From Prevotella sp. (GTDB taxonomy: Bacteria > Bacteroidota > Bacteroidia > Bacteroidales > Bacteroidaceae): a stretch of 64,000 nucleotides of DNA. Positions within the stretch are counted from its first letter, which is position 1; every line of letters begins with the position of its first letter. Positions 1 through 8,534 of the stretch are shown piece after piece. The DNA lies in assembly GCA_017619445.1 (NCBI GenBank), contig JAFZSI010000049.1:1-64000 (forward strand). Reading direction: 5' to 3'. The notes under the pieces were generated by a model that was given only the letters and a program-made list of their open reading frames with translations, was not told the origin of the DNA and made no database searches. A program made the translations under genes and the position numbers.

Positions 1-1
1 C

Positions 2-2140
2 TTCAAGGCTGCCATCAAGGAGCGCACAGGCAAGGACTTCCCCAACGATCCTATCGAGCAGCTCTGGGGTGCCATCTGCGCTGTGTTCCGCAGCTGGATG
101 AACGAGCGCGCCATCCTCTATCGTAAGATGGAAGGCATACCCGACGAGTGGGGAACAGCCGTCAGCGTTATGGCAATGGTATTTGGCAACATGGGCGACA
201 CTTCCGCAACAGGTGTTTGCTTCAGCCGCGATGCCGCCAACGGCGAAAATCTCTTCAACGGTGAGTACCTTGTCAACGCACAGGGTGAGGATGTTGTGGC
301 AGGTATCCGCACTCCGCAGCAGATCACCAAGATCGGTTCACAGCGTTGGGCAGAGCGTGCTGGCATCAGCGAGGAAGAGCGCGTAGCCAAGTATCCTTCC
401 ATGGAAGAGGCTATGCCCGAGATCTACAAGGAGCTCGACGCTATCCAGAACAAGCTCGAGGAACACTATCGCGACATGCAGGACATGGAGTTCACCGTAC
501 AGGAGGGCAAGCTGTGGTTCCTGCAGACCCGTAACGGCAAGCGCACAGGTGCTGCCATGGTGAAGATCGCCATCGACCTGCTCCACGAGGGTAAGATTGA
601 CGAGAAGACAGCTATCATGCGCTGCGAGCCCCAGAAGCTCGACGAGCTCCTCCACCCCGTCTTCGACAAGAAGGCTCTCACTCAGGCCAAGGTCATCGCT
701 CAGGGTCTGCCCGCCAGTCCTGGTGCAGCTTGTGGACAGATTGTGTTCCATGCAGACGATGCAAAGGAGTGGCACGAGGACGGACACAAGGTGGTGCTGG
801 TACGCATAGAGACCTCTCCTGAGGACCTTGCCGGTATGGCTGCTGCCGAGGGTATCCTGACCGCACGTGGAGGTATGACCTCTCATGCTGCCGTGGTTGC
901 CCGTGGTATGGGTAAGTGCTGCGTATCGGGCGTAGGCGCCCTGAACGTCAGCTACAAGGACAAGACCGTTGAAATTGACGGCGTGGTATATAAGGAGGGT
1001 GACTACATCTCTCTGAACGGCACAACCGGTCAGGTTTATGCCGGTGAGGTTCCCACGAAGGCTGCTGAGCTTTCGGGCGACTTCAAGGAGCTGATGGACC
1101 TCTGCGACAAATATACCAAGCTGCAGGTTCGTACCAATGCCGACACACCGCACGACGCACAGGTGGCACGTGCATTCGGCGCAAAGGGTATCGGTCTGAC
1201 CCGTACTGAGCACATGTTCTTCGAGGACAAGAAGATTGTGGCCATGCGCGAGATGATTCTCTCCGACAGTGTTGCCGGACGCGAGAAGGCACTTGCCAAG
1301 CTGCTGCCCTATCAGAAGGCCGACTTCAAGGGCATCCTCGAGGCCATGGACGGACTGCCCGTGAACATCCGTCTGCTCGATCCTCCTCTCCACGAGTTTG
1401 TTCCCCACGATCTGGCCGGTCAGCAGGTAATGGCCGACGAGATGGGTGTCGATTTGGCAACCATCCAGCGCCGTGTGGAATCGCTTGCAGAGAACAACCC
1501 GATGCTCGGACACCGTGGCTGCCGTCTCGGTATCACATTCCCCGAAATCACAGCCATGCAGACCAAGGCCATCCTCTCAGCCGCTTGCGAGCTGAAGCAG
1601 GAAGGCAAGAACCCCATGCCGGAAATCATGGTTCCGCTGATTGGTACGCTATATGAGCTGAAACAGCAGAAGGAAATCATCCAGTATGCTGCCAAGGAAG
1701 TGTTCATGGAGTATGGCATGGAAGTGGAGTTCGAGATTGGTACGATGATTGAGATTCCGCGTGCAGCACTTACCGCCGACCGCATCGCCACCGAGGCTCA
1801 GTACTTCTCATTCGGAACGAACGACCTCACACAGATGACCTTCGGTTACTCGCGCGACGACATCGCCAGCTTCCTGCCCGTCTATCTCGACAAGAAGATT
1901 CTGAAGGTTGACCCGTTCCAGGTGCTCGACCAGGTAGGTGTAGGCAAGCTCATCAAGTATGCCGTGAAGCAAGGCCGTGAGGTTCGTCCCGACCTGCGCT
2001 GCGGTATCTGCGGCGAGCATGGAGGTGAGCCCAGCTCTGTGAAGTTCTGCGCCAAGATTGGTATGAACTACGCCAGCTGCTCTCCTTTCCGCGTGCCCAT
2101 CGCACGACTTGCAGCAGCACAGGCAGCTGTTGAGGAGTAA
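2..2140 (+). CDS. ppdK: pyruvate, phosphate dikinase (5' end outside window)
   Basis: Interconverts pyruvate, ATP and phosphate with PEP, AMP and pyrophosphate; in anaerobic Bacteroidetes it serves glycolysis or gluconeogenesis at the PEP node. The frame is open from the first bases, and about 712 residues are visible against roughly 875-910 for the family, so about 190 N-terminal residues (part of the ATP-grasp domain) lie upstream. The phosphohistidine swivel motif TARGGMTSHAAVVARGMGKC is intact, with the catalytic His codon at 884-886. The C-terminal PEP-binding barrel carries RTEHMFF, the substrate-loop motif FGTNDLTQ and the catalytic-cysteine motif CGICGEHGGEP. It is followed at once by a strong terminator, so it ends its transcript. 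Identification is secure; only the start is missing. Confidence 0.97.
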   Translation, partial: FKAAIKERTGKDFPNDPIEQLWGAICAVFRSWMNERAILYRKMEGIPDEWGTAVSVMAMVFGNMGDTSATGVCFSRDAANGENLFNGEYLVNAQGEDVVAGIRTPQQITKIGSQRWAERAGISEEERVAKYPSMEEAMPEIYKELDAIQNKLEEHYRDMQDMEFTVQEGKLWFLQTRNGKRTGAAMVKIAIDLLHEGKIDEKTAIMRCEPQKLDELLHPVFDKKALTQAKVIAQGLPASPGAACGQIVFHADDAKEWHEDGHKVVLVRIETSPEDLAGMAAAEGILTARGGMTSHAAVVARGMGKCCVSGVGALNVSYKDKTVEIDGVVYKEGDYISLNGTTGQVYAGEVPTKAAELSGDFKELMDLCDKYTKLQVRTNADTPHDAQVARAFGAKGIGLTRTEHMFFEDKKIVAMREMILSDSVAGREKALAKLLPYQKADFKGILEAMDGLPVNIRLLDPPLHEFVPHDLAGQQVMADEMGVDLATIQRRVESLAENNPMLGHRGCRLGITFPEITAMQTKAILSAACELKQEGKNPMPEIMVPLIGTLYELKQQKEIIQYAAKEVFMEYGMEVEFEIGTMIEIPRAALTADRIATEAQYFSFGTNDLTQMTFGYSRDDIASFLPVYLDKKILKVDPFQVLDQVGVGKLIKYAVKQGREVRPDLRCGICGEHGGEPSSVKFCAKIGMNYASCSPFRVPIARLAAAQAAVEE

Positions 2141-2165
2141 GCGAAAACTCTTTATGACAAACGAA

Positions 2166-2197
2166 GGTGGGATGCACGCATGCATCCCACCTTTTTT
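2166..2197 (+). terminator. intrinsic terminator of ppdK
   Basis: A perfect 11-bp stem (2166-2176 with 2181-2191) closed by the tetraloop CGCA is followed by six T residues. It lies 25 bp after the ppdK stop. Confidence 0.9.
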
Positions 2198-2271
2198 CTG
2201 TTCACACCATTATTGAGGATGTGGCAGGATATTAATAATCTACTTGATGCTCTTTTGCGTGACAAAACAAA

Positions 2272-2299
2272 AAGAGGAAAAGCAAACACTTTTCCTCTT
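2272..2299 (-). terminator. intrinsic terminator of the leftward secreted-protein gene
   Basis: A perfect 11-bp inverted repeat (2272-2282 with 2289-2299) has a 6-nt loop. Read on the minus strand it is followed by TTTTGTTTTG. It sits about 30 bp beyond the stop of the 2332-3780 gene and faces the ppdK terminator. Confidence 0.8.
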
Positions 2300-2331
2300 C
2301 ATTGTTTGTAATAAACATCCTTATGTGAATG

Positions 2332-3780
2332 TTACTTCTTCAAAACCTTGCGCACGGTGCCGTCGTCCATGCGGAGGATGTTGAGGCCGCGGCTGAGCTT
2401 CTGCTTCTCGGCACCGCTGACGTCGTAAATCTTGTTCACCTTGGCATCGCCGCGGTTCAGGTTCTCCACAGCGTCGTCGATGCTGATGACCACATACTTG
2501 GCCCACTCACCGCTTCCGTCAACGATGGCCAGGTTGTTGCTGTATCCTGCTTTGTCGATACTTCCGTCAGAAGGTTCTTCAATCTTGCAGTTACCCAGGT
2601 CAATCTTCATGAAGTCGCAAACGCCTGCTCTCTTTGTGTCAAGCTGTATGTATGAGTTGTTGATTTTCAGCGTTTCTTTGCTTACTCCATTGGGTCCTAC
2701 AATGCCCCAGCCTCCTTCGCCAATGATATTCACGTTACTGAGTGTGAGGGTGGCTCCATTTAATACATAGAAGCATTCAGCTTCTCCGTTTGCCTTTACA
2801 TTCAGATAATTGTAATCTCCCTCGATGGTGGTGTTGGCCCTAATTCTGAAGATGCTATTATCGTGTTCCATTTTAACGTCTGCTGCGGTGAACTGGATGG
2901 TCAGACCGTCGATACTCCTGTTTTCAATCATTGGCGTTTCTTTATACTTGTCCTTGTCAGCCTCATCGTAAGATATCTCCTCCTTGTTAATGGTTAGAGT
3001 CTTGGTGTCTTTGTCGTAGGATAACTCTTCATCACCGAGAAGATGGATGATCAATAATCCAAAGTCAGTCATCTGTTCGCCACTTATGTAAAGGCCTAAT
3101 TTGCTTCCAAGATAGACTAAAGAAGCAGCTTTGCCGTCTTCGCCTACGAATGTTTTACTTGCTTCATCGAATTCGGCAATTCCCAACTGCTCGCCATAGT
3201 TCTCGTTGACTGGGTCCGGGCCAAAATAGCCACCCATGTCACCTCCTGCAATAACCAGACAATCTGCCGAGAAAGTGCCCATTGCAACTAACCCCATAAC
3301 ATTAGAATCGATGGAGAGGTATGAGTACTGGCCGCCGGTGATGTTCAAGTCTGTTTTATCAAGGGCCAAAATTCCCCAACCGTTACTGTCAATACTCAAA
3401 TATGATTCGGGGTCAATCTGAATCGAGAGATTTGATTCTGAATAGATACCACAGTTGGAGAGATTTGTGTCAGCACCTCCAGTCACATTGACTGTGCAGT
3501 AGCCTTTAACGATGAGTTTCAGGCCATCAACACCATTTGCGATGCCATACACACCGTCGCCTTCAAAAGTGATTGTGGCATTGTCAAGCACCAGCTCTTT
3601 CTTGTTGTAGTCGTAGGTGATTGAGCCTTCGATGCCGGAGCCAGTTACTGATACGATGGCATGCTCGCCTTGAACTATATGTCCGGCCACGACAACGGGG
3701 TCTGCCCATGCTTGTGCCATGGCACTGTTGGGCAACACTGCCATGATGGCAATAATGAATAGGGTAGAAATCTTTTTCAT
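2332..3780 (-). CDS. secreted protein of unknown function with Prevotella-type C-terminal tail
   Basis: A 482-residue protein with a clear signal peptide (MKKISTLFIIAIMAVLPNSAMAQA). The body is rich in short beta-strand patterns such as 'YGIANGVDGLKLIVKGYCTVNV' style segments, with many Asn/Gly turns; this suggests a beta-solenoid or carbohydrate-binding-like fold, but no catalytic motif is visible. The last ~45 residues contain IYDVSGAEKQKLSRGLNIL and end in RKVLKK, resembling the C-terminal tails of type IX-secreted or surface proteins of Prevotella. It is therefore probably exported and surface-attached or released. It is transcribed alone and leftward, with its own terminator. No specific function can be assigned. 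Confidence 0.75.
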   Translation of the reverse strand: MKKISTLFIIAIMAVLPNSAMAQAWADPVVVAGHIVQGEHAIVSVTGSGIEGSITYDYNKKELVLDNATITFEGDGVYGIANGVDGLKLIVKGYCTVNVTGGADTNLSNCGIYSESNLSIQIDPESYLSIDSNGWGILALDKTDLNITGGQYSYLSIDSNVMGLVAMGTFSADCLVIAGGDMGGYFGPDPVNENYGEQLGIAEFDEASKTFVGEDGKAASLVYLGSKLGLYISGEQMTDFGLLIIHLLGDEELSYDKDTKTLTINKEEISYDEADKDKYKETPMIENRSIDGLTIQFTAADVKMEHDNSIFRIRANTTIEGDYNYLNVKANGEAECFYVLNGATLTLSNVNIIGEGGWGIVGPNGVSKETLKINNSYIQLDTKRAGVCDFMKIDLGNCKIEEPSDGSIDKAGYSNNLAIVDGSGEWAKYVVISIDDAVENLNRGDAKVNKIYDVSGAEKQKLSRGLNILRMDDGTVRKVLKK

Positions 3781-3920
3781 AAGCTTAGGTTTTTAATAGT
3801 TAATAAAATTGTGATAATTTCAGATTTAACAAAAGGTATGATAATATATTTATGTAAATATAGCGAATTATTCCATACGTAGGACGTTTTCCATGTTAAA
3901 AAAGGTAAAAGAGGCGGGCT

Positions 3921-4490
3921 TTATGGTTGTGCAGCGGAAACTCTGGAAGAATAACAGCTTAGTTGTTCACAGACTATCTGCAACTCATCGGCTGTGAAAT
4001 GTTCGGGCTGGTTGCGGAAGTTATCGGGATGGAGCGCAATGCGGTCGGCAAGTGCCTCAATGGCTCGCAGGAGCATCTCCCTATGGTCGAATGCCAAGGG
4101 CAGTGTGGACTGTGCTAAGCTGTCAAGCAGCTCCGTCAAGGTGAACCATCGTGCTCGGGCGGCATCGTCGGCAGCACACACATTCTGCATCCTCACAAGT
4201 GCGTAAAAGGCAACGCTGATGACGCGTTCCCGCGGGTCGCGGCCTGGCTGGCTGAAGGTGCGGAATTGGTGGATGGCTGCTTGGGTCATGCCTGTTTCCT
4301 CTTGCAGCTCGCGCAGGGCACCCGTCTCTGCACTCTCATCTATTTCCATAAATCCGCCGGGGAAGGCCCAATGGCCTTTGTAGGGTTCGAAACCGCGCTC
4401 AACGAGCAATAGTTTCAACTGATTGCCGTCAAGTGCAAACACAACGCAGTCGGTGGTGACGGCAGGGTGGGGGTATTTGTATTGGTACAT
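3921..4490 (-). CDS. Nudix hydrolase
   Basis: A 189-residue Nudix-family pyrophosphohydrolase. The Nudix box is complete: G46-x5-E52-x7-R60-E61-L62-x-E64-E65-x-G67-M68, which binds the catalytic metal and cleaves nucleoside diphosphates linked to another moiety. The N-terminal part (VTTDCVVFALDGNQLKLLLV) resembles the ADP-ribose pyrophosphatase / NrtR-type Nudix domain common in Bacteroidetes. There is no winged-helix C-terminal domain long enough to make an NrtR regulator; the last ~60 residues are helical and uncharacterised. It is monocistronic and divergent from paaK. The substrate is not known. Confidence 0.88.
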   Translation of the reverse strand: MYQYKYPHPAVTTDCVVFALDGNQLKLLLVERGFEPYKGHWAFPGGFMEIDESAETGALRELQEETGMTQAAIHQFRTFSQPGRDPRERVISVAFYALVRMQNVCAADDAARARWFTLTELLDSLAQSTLPLAFDHREMLLRAIEALADRIALHPDNFRNQPEHFTADELQIVCEQLSCYSSRVSAAQP

Positions 4491-4627
4491 GCTTCTCTAT
4501 TTGTTGAATGTCTGTTTGTTTCATTCGCAAAAATACGCAAAATCGGGCAAATAAGCAATAAAAAAGCACGGAAATTGATGCTTGGGTGGTCAGAATGAAA
4601 GTTTTTGGGCGTTTTTTGAGCCATCTT

Positions 4628-4659
4628 TTTGCTTATCTGCAAAATAATGTGTAATATTG
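4628..4659 (+). promoter_or_regulatory. Bacteroidetes-type promoter for the CoA ligase gene
   Basis: TTTG at 4628-4631, a 20-bp spacer and TAATATTG at 4652-4659 (one mismatch to TAnnTTTG) give the canonical -33/-7 spacing. The ATG follows 35 bp later. Confidence 0.6.
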
Positions 4660-4693
4660 CAGGTTGAAAACGAACAACCCAAGAAAAATAACA

Positions 4694-6028
4694 ATGAACG
4701 AACTGAAAAACGAGTGCCAGAATACACAAGAATACTGGCAGCCGGAACTGGAAACCATGCCCCGTGAGCAATTGGAGCAATTGCAAGTTAAGAAACTTCG
4801 TAAATCCATCGAGATATGCCTACGCTCGCCGTTCTACAGCAAGCGTCTGGGCGAGTTGGGCATCACACCCGACAGTATTCAGAGTCTTGCCGACTTGCGC
4901 AAGATTCCGTTCACCACGAAGCAGGACCTTCGCGATAATTATCCTTTCGGACTTGTAGGCGGTGACATGAAAGATGCCATCCGCATCCACTCCACCAGCG
5001 GCACCACCGGCAATCCCTGCGTGGTGGTCTATAGTCGCCATGACATTGAGTCGTGGGCCAATATGATTGCCCGCAACATGTATATGGTGGGCTGCCGAGA
5101 CACTGATGTGTTCCAGAACTCCAGTGGCTACGGCATGTTTACCGGCGGACTGGGCTTCCAGTATGGAGCCGAGGCACTTGGTGCCACCACCGTTCCCGCC
5201 GCAGCAGGAAATTCTAAACGTCAGATTAAGTTCATCCGCGACTTCGGAACCACTTGCCTGCATGCCATTCCGAGTTATGCCATCCGCTTGGCCGAGGTGT
5301 TCAGGGAAGAAGGCATCGACCCGAAAACCACCAAGTTGCACACATTGTTCATTGGTGCTGAGCCCCATACTGAGGAGCAGCGCCAGCGCATTGAGCGTAT
5401 GCTGGGCGTGAAGGCCTACAACTCGTTCGGCATGACTGAGATGAACGGCCCGGGCGTGGCCTTCGAGTGCAAGGAGCAAGATGGCATGCACCTGTGGGAA
5501 GACAACTACATCATAGAGATTGTTGACCCCGACACGCTGGAGCCTGTGCCCGACGGCGAGATGGGAGAGATGGTGCTCACCACGCTCGACCGTACCATGA
5601 TGCCTATATTAAGGTATCGCACGCGCGACCTTACCCGCATCATTCCGGGCGAGTGTAAATGCGGACGTACTCACCGCCGCATTGACCGCATCAAGGGCCG
5701 CACCGACGACATGTTCATCATCAAGGGTGTGAATGTGTTCCCCATGCAGGTGGAGAAGATTCTGGTGCAGTATCCTGGACTGGGCAGCAACTACCTGATT
5801 ACGCTCGATACCGTAGAAGACAACGACATTATGACCGTAGAAGTAGAACTCGACGACATCAATACCGACGTCTATCCCGAATTGCAGCGCATGACGAAAG
5901 ACATTCAGCGCGCGCTGAAGGACGAGATTCTGCTTACCCCGAAAGTGAAGCTCGTGAAGAAAGGCTCGCTGCCCATTAGCGAAGGCAAGGCTGTGCGCGT
6001 GAAAGACCTGCGAGACGGCAGAGGTTAA
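4694..6028 (+). CDS. paaK: phenylacetate-CoA ligase family enzyme
   Basis: A 444-residue adenylate-forming enzyme that would join phenylacetate or a related aryl acid to CoA with ATP. The AMP-binding loop STSGTTGNP, the adenine-site motif NSFGMTEMNGPG, the hinge region RYRTRDLTRI and the C-terminal lid (RIKGRTDDMFIIKGVNVFP) are all present, and the length matches the ~430-residue PaaK family. The ATG at 4694 is preferred over an upstream in-frame TTG (4664) because it begins the conserved region and sits downstream of the promoter. In gut Bacteroidetes such ligases usually serve re-use of aryl acids from amino-acid fermentation or precursor salvage. No indolepyruvate oxidoreductase genes are adjacent here, so the physiological acid is inferred only. 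Confidence 0.92.
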   Translation: MNELKNECQNTQEYWQPELETMPREQLEQLQVKKLRKSIEICLRSPFYSKRLGELGITPDSIQSLADLRKIPFTTKQDLRDNYPFGLVGGDMKDAIRIHSTSGTTGNPCVVVYSRHDIESWANMIARNMYMVGCRDTDVFQNSSGYGMFTGGLGFQYGAEALGATTVPAAAGNSKRQIKFIRDFGTTCLHAIPSYAIRLAEVFREEGIDPKTTKLHTLFIGAEPHTEEQRQRIERMLGVKAYNSFGMTEMNGPGVAFECKEQDGMHLWEDNYIIEIVDPDTLEPVPDGEMGEMVLTTLDRTMMPILRYRTRDLTRIIPGECKCGRTHRRIDRIKGRTDDMFIIKGVNVFPMQVEKILVQYPGLGSNYLITLDTVEDNDIMTVEVELDDINTDVYPELQRMTKDIQRALKDEILLTPKVKLVKKGSLPISEGKAVRVKDLRDGRG

Positions 6029-6065
6029 TTGAGAATTGAGGATTGAGAATTGAGGATTGAGCGTT

Positions 6066-6713
6066 TTGAGACGACTTTTCATCATTCTATTCATGTCTAT
6101 GCTGCTGTTGCAGACTTCGGATGCCCAGCAGATGCGCGAGGTGTGGCTTTCCATGCCAGACTCTTTAGTTGGCTATCTGAACAAAAGCAAGCGCATAGAG
6201 GCTATGGACTACCGAGACATGGGGCTGAAGCTCGACGTGCGCAATTTGCTAAACGGCAACACGCTGGTAGATACGCTTACAGCTGACTTCGTCTCGGTGA
6301 AGCTCACTCCCTCGTCGCTCCTACAGATGAAATTGTTGCCCCGCGAGGCCGACACACTGGTGTGTGTGGTAAAAACTGTCTTCGGGCCAGCAGCGGACAG
6401 CAGCATGGAGTTTTTCACCACCAGTTGGCAGCGCATCAGTCCACAGCCGTTTGCCGAGGGTGCAAATCCGTATTCCAAGCCCGTCAGCTATTTTGTTGTT
6501 CGTCCCGACACGATGAGCGTTGAACGCTTTGCCGAACTGAGTGCTCAGTTTGAGCCCGTTCTGTTGCGAGTGGAGATGCCCGTCAGCGGTGCGGAGATGT
6601 CTGTGCAGATAGAAGAGGCCCTGCCGTTGCCCTCGTCTTTGTCCGAGTCCCTAAAAGCCATTATAAAGCGAAGAAACTTTAAATGGGATGGTCAAAAGTT
6701 TATAGAATGTTAA
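6066..6713 (+). CDS. DUF3256 family exported protein (TTG start)
   Basis: A 215-residue protein of the Bacteroidales DUF3256 family, recognised from MREVWLSMPDSLVGYLNKSKR, YRDMGLKLDVRNLLNG and the FKWDGQKF ending. Function is unknown. If translation begins at the TTG at 6066 the N-terminus reads MRRLFIILFMSMLLLQTSDAQ, a complete signal peptide. The first in-frame ATG (6093) would remove the positively charged start and weaken it, so TTG is favoured. The upstream linker is a simple GAGAATTGAGGATTGAG repeat shared with other gene junctions of this window. It lies 37 bp after paaK and is probably cotranscribed. Confidence 0.72.
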   Translation: MRRLFIILFMSMLLLQTSDAQQMREVWLSMPDSLVGYLNKSKRIEAMDYRDMGLKLDVRNLLNGNTLVDTLTADFVSVKLTPSSLLQMKLLPREADTLVCVVKTVFGPAADSSMEFFTTSWQRISPQPFAEGANPYSKPVSYFVVRPDTMSVERFAELSAQFEPVLLRVEMPVSGAEMSVQIEEALPLPSSLSESLKAIIKRRNFKWDGQKFIEC

Positions 6714-6738
6714 AAATACACTAATTTTTCCAGAAACA

Positions 6739-6770
6739 CTTGCAAGTTAAAGAATAATGCTTTACCTTTG
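6739..6770 (+). promoter_or_regulatory. promoter of the candidate small RNA
   Basis: CTTG at 6739-6742, a 20-bp spacer and a perfect TACCTTTG at 6763-6770. It starts transcription 360 bp upstream of any recognised coding region, directly before a hairpin followed by a T-run. Confidence 0.6.
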
Positions 6771-6776
6771 CATCGT

Positions 6777-6844
6777 GTTTTTCATGGTATTAGATTATTA
6801 AGGTTAATAAAGATTGGTTGTCGTGAGACAATCAATTTTTTTTT
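6777..6844 (+). ncRNA. candidate ~70-nt small RNA or attenuated leader
   Basis: From the predicted start near 6777 a ~70-nt transcript would end at a 10-bp hairpin (6813-6822 with 6827-6836, one G-U pair, GTGA loop) followed by nine T residues. The segment has no open reading frame of note. It could be a free small RNA, or an attenuator for the nucleoside permease downstream, whose own promoter box lies at 7043-7050. The remaining 6845-7040 holds a further imperfect hairpin around CCTGTACCT/AGGTATAGG but no gene that I can support. Confidence 0.4.
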
Positions 6845-7042
6845 AACCTTGCCAATCCGACATTCGCACCCCCATTTTCTTTTCTTATCCATTTGTGGAC
6901 TACCCACGAAAATTGTCACCTGTACCTAGAAAAGGTATAGGAAAGGCCCTTCGTCTGCCCATGGTCTGTTACGGTTGCAGTTAGAAAAGAGAAGAAAAAT
7001 GAAAAAAAAACTTATTTTCTTATTGTTTTGTTTGATTTTTTA

Positions 7043-7050
7043 TATCTTTG
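7043..7050 (+). promoter_or_regulatory. -7 box (TATCTTTG) of the nucleoside permease gene
   Basis: A perfect TAnnTTTG match 84 bp before the ATG. No good TTTG lies at the expected -33 distance, so only the -7 element is called. Confidence 0.45.
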
Positions 7051-7134
7051 CATACAATAAGCGGAGTTTCACGAAATGAAACGAAATACATAATAGCAGA
7101 CACAATTAAAATCAATCTTAATTATTTCAGTATT

Positions 7135-8457
7135 ATGAAGAATATCAAATTTCGCTTGGCGCTGATGAACTTCTTGGAGTTCGCCGTATGGGGCGCTTAT
7201 TTGACATGTATGGGAAACTACCTTGGAAAGGCAGGATTGGGTGAGCAGATTGCCTGGTTCTACGCTATTCAGGGTATAGTGTCGATTTTCATGCCCACGT
7301 TGATGGGCATTGTGGCCGACAAGTATATTCAGCCGCAGCGGCTGTTGGGCCTTTGCCATTTGCTGGCAGGCGCATTTATGCTGGGTTGCTGGTACTTGGG
7401 CGTGCAGGCAGGTTTTGGCAACGAACTGCCAAACAAATCGCTGTTCATTGCGCTCTACACGCTTAGTGTGGCATTCTATATGCCTACCATTGCGCTGGCC
7501 AACACCACAGCGTTCACCATTTTGAAGAACAACGGCATGGACACGGTGAAGGACTTCCCGCCCATCCGTGTGCTGGGAACCATTGGTTTCATCATGACCA
7601 TGTGGTTTGTCAACTGCGCTGTGTGGGACAACGGTTCGTTCACGTTCACCTTCGGCGAGAATGCCCACAAGTTCCAGTACACCTACATGCAGTTCTTCGT
7701 GTCGGGTTTGCTGAGCCTGGTGCTCTTTGCATACTGCTTCTCGCTGCCTGAGTGCAAGCTGACCAAGAAGAAGGAGAAGACTTCGCTGGCCGAGGCCATG
7801 GGTCTGAACGCCTTCAAGCTGTTCAAGACCAAGAAGATGGCGCTGTTCTTCATCTTCTCTGCACTGCTGGGCATGTGCCTGCAGGTGACCAACGGCTATG
7901 CAGGTCCGTTTATCACGAGCTTCAAGGGCAGTCCAGATGCAGCCATAGCCTCATCGTTTGCCGCCAACAATGCCACGCTGCTCACGTCAATCTCCCAGAT
8001 AAGTGAGGCGTTGTGCATCCTGATGATTCCGTTCTTCCTGAAGCGCTTTGGCATCAAGGTGGTGATGCTCATGTCTATGTTCGCATGGGTGTTCCGTTTC
8101 GGATTCTTCGGTGTGGGTAACCCAGCCATGCCTGGCGTGCTGCTGTTCATCCTCTCGTGCATCGTCTATGGTGTGGCTTTCGACTTCTTCAACGTGTCGG
8201 GCGGCATCTTTGTCGATCAGGAGTGCGAGCCGAGCATCAAGGCGTCCGCACAGGGACTGTTCATGATGATGACCAACGGCATCGGTGCCACTGTAGGAAC
8301 GTTGGCAGCCGGAGAGGTGGTCAATCACTTCTGCTCCTGGCAGGGCGACTACCTGCTGGGCGACTGGCAGACCTGCTGGTTCATCTTCGCAGCCTTTGCA
8401 CTGGTGGTGGGCGTTTCATTCGCAATTGTGTTCCGTCCGGAATCACAGAAGAAATAG
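7135..8457 (+). CDS. nupG: MFS nucleoside:H+ symporter
   Basis: A 440-residue, twelve-helix inner-membrane carrier of the NupG/XapB nucleoside permease family. The N-terminal stretch FLEFAVWGAYLTCMGNYLG, the loop GIVADKYIQPQRLLG and the motif IRVLGTIGFI are characteristic; the protein would import purine and pyrimidine nucleosides with protons. The ATG at 7135 (MKNIKFRLALMNF) matches the family start; an earlier TTG would add 29 unsupported residues and lies inside the promoter box. It is followed by a purine-rich GGAGTAAAGGAGAGAA repeat and then the DUF151 gene. Confidence 0.9.
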   Translation: MKNIKFRLALMNFLEFAVWGAYLTCMGNYLGKAGLGEQIAWFYAIQGIVSIFMPTLMGIVADKYIQPQRLLGLCHLLAGAFMLGCWYLGVQAGFGNELPNKSLFIALYTLSVAFYMPTIALANTTAFTILKNNGMDTVKDFPPIRVLGTIGFIMTMWFVNCAVWDNGSFTFTFGENAHKFQYTYMQFFVSGLLSLVLFAYCFSLPECKLTKKKEKTSLAEAMGLNAFKLFKTKKMALFFIFSALLGMCLQVTNGYAGPFITSFKGSPDAAIASSFAANNATLLTSISQISEALCILMIPFFLKRFGIKVVMLMSMFAWVFRFGFFGVGNPAMPGVLLFILSCIVYGVAFDFFNVSGGIFVDQECEPSIKASAQGLFMMMTNGIGATVGTLAAGEVVNHFCSWQGDYLLGDWQTCWFIFAAFALVVGVSFAIVFRPESQKK

Positions 8458-8505
8458 GAGTAAAGGAGAGAAGGAGTAAAGGAGAGAAGGAGTAAAGGAG
8501 AAAAG
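8457..8505 (+). repeat. purine-rich GGAGTAAAGGAGA intergenic repeat
   Basis: Three tandem copies of a ~16-bp unit GGAGTAAAGGAGAGAA. Related tracts occur at 9816-9915, 39790-39830 and 45385-45435 and, reversed, inside the gene at 30450-30485. Confidence 0.7.
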
Positions 8506-8534
8506 AAATTCTATTCAAAAAACTGTAAATCTTT

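Noticed and set aside
338..1513. 391-residue minus-strand frame inside ppdK
   Set aside because: Shadow of ppdK, whose catalytic motifs are intact in the other strand.
3830..3838. promoter of the leftward secreted-protein gene (TACCTTTTG on the minus strand)
   Set aside because: One base too long for TAnnTTTG and no -33 partner; not listed as a feature.
6999..7079. 26-codon frame starting MKKKLIFLLFCLIFYIF
   Set aside because: It looks like a signal peptide, but the same bases form the AT-rich promoter region with the TATCTTTG box of the permease gene; no support for translation.
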